Shown here: positions 33,685-33,826 of the stretch, piece after piece
Layout of the letters: every line of letters starts with the position of its first letter
Position numbering within the stretch: the stretch's first letter is position 1
Assembly (NCBI GenBank): GCA_017556045.1
Contig: JAFZFF010000093.1
Span: 1-33,826 of the forward strand
Source of the DNA: Bacteroidaceae bacterium
GTDB lineage: Bacteria > Bacteroidota > Bacteroidia > Bacteroidales > Bacteroidaceae
Reading direction: 5' to 3'
DNA: 33,826 nucleotides
Translations under genes and position numbers: made by a program
Notes under the pieces: generated by a model
The model's input: only the letters and a program-made list of their open reading frames with translations
Told to the model about the DNA's origin: nothing
Database searches by the model: none

Positions 33685-33826
33685 ATGTCAGTAAACTACA
33701 AAGTATCAAGATGCAAGAATCCCGGCAAGAATGCCGTACAGGGCGTGAACTACTTCTCATGCAAGGCCTCTAAGGTCAGTGACTATGACTTCAAGGAGCT
33801 CGCCGACGACATCGCCACCGCCACCA
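33685..33826 (+). CDS. HU-like DNA-binding protein (HU-HIG type), cut by the window end
   Basis: Only the first 47 codons are present. The start MSVNYKVSRCKNPGKNAVQG, then YFSCKASKVSDYDFKELADDIA, resembles the Bacteroidota HU-like/viral histone-like proteins, which begin with a basic strand region and continue with a helix reaching into the HU fold. Such genes often lie beside a small protein and an N-acetylmuramoyl-alanine amidase in Bacteroidales; whether that holds here is outside the window. The start is given by the ATG after the heptamer array; no other in-frame ATG is near. Confidence 0.7.
   Translation, partial: MSVNYKVSRCKNPGKNAVQGVNYFSCKASKVSDYDFKELADDIATAT

Overview
The window looks like chromosomal DNA from a Bacteroidales bacterium, most likely of the Prevotellaceae/Bacteroidaceae type. 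The main signs are a SusC/SusD outer-membrane pair, many lipoproteins with an S-C lipobox, a Bacteroidota HU-like protein, and repeated TAnnTTTG -7 promoter boxes where other bacteria have TATAAT. Genus is inference. All alignments, coordinates and motif positions were worked out by hand.

Region 1 (1-9461) is a starch/glycan utilisation operon on the + strand. A long repeat-rich upstream region and a promoter at 482-512 lead into susC-like, susD-like, a SusE/SusF-like starch-binding lipoprotein, and a GH13 amylase lipoprotein. Two hairpins lie before the amylase gene and a convergent terminator closes the region. No SusR-type or sigma/anti-sigma regulator is inside the window.

Region 2 (9487-24995) is a block of minus-strand genes: M16 protease lipoprotein, mutS, an alanine/sodium symporter with a Na+/H+ antiporter, dprA with a thioesterase, a probably abundant TPR/OmpA-like lipoprotein, an S9 peptidase and a XerD-type recombinase. 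Several have clear TAnnTTTG promoters and intrinsic terminators.

Region 3 (25085-29434) is a compact + strand run divergent from xerD: aroQ, an O-methyltransferase (ATGA overlap), rbfA, a LolC/FtsX-type permease and a polysaccharide flippase, ending in a terminator.

Region 4 (29435-30518) is non-coding. It contains a MITE-like inverted-repeat element and then a cluster of six exact TTATCCACA DnaA boxes plus one variant beside a very AT-rich stretch. This is a strong candidate for the chromosomal replication origin. An acyl-CoA synthetase gene follows.

Region 5 (32169-33826) is repeat-rich: a 10-bp-period inverted repeat, a hairpin, a nearly leaderless DUF2442-plus-HTH gene, a 21-bp inverted repeat, and a long promoter module that leads through a heptamer-repeat leader into an HU-like DNA-binding gene cut by the window edge. 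The promoter module at 33212-33548 is a diverged copy of the one at 1-317 upstream of susC. The two share a 5' AT-rich block, hexamer repeats at the same offset, and a 10-bp-period array ending exactly 20 nt before an identical TAACTTTG box. This shared module and the origin are the most notable signals in the window.
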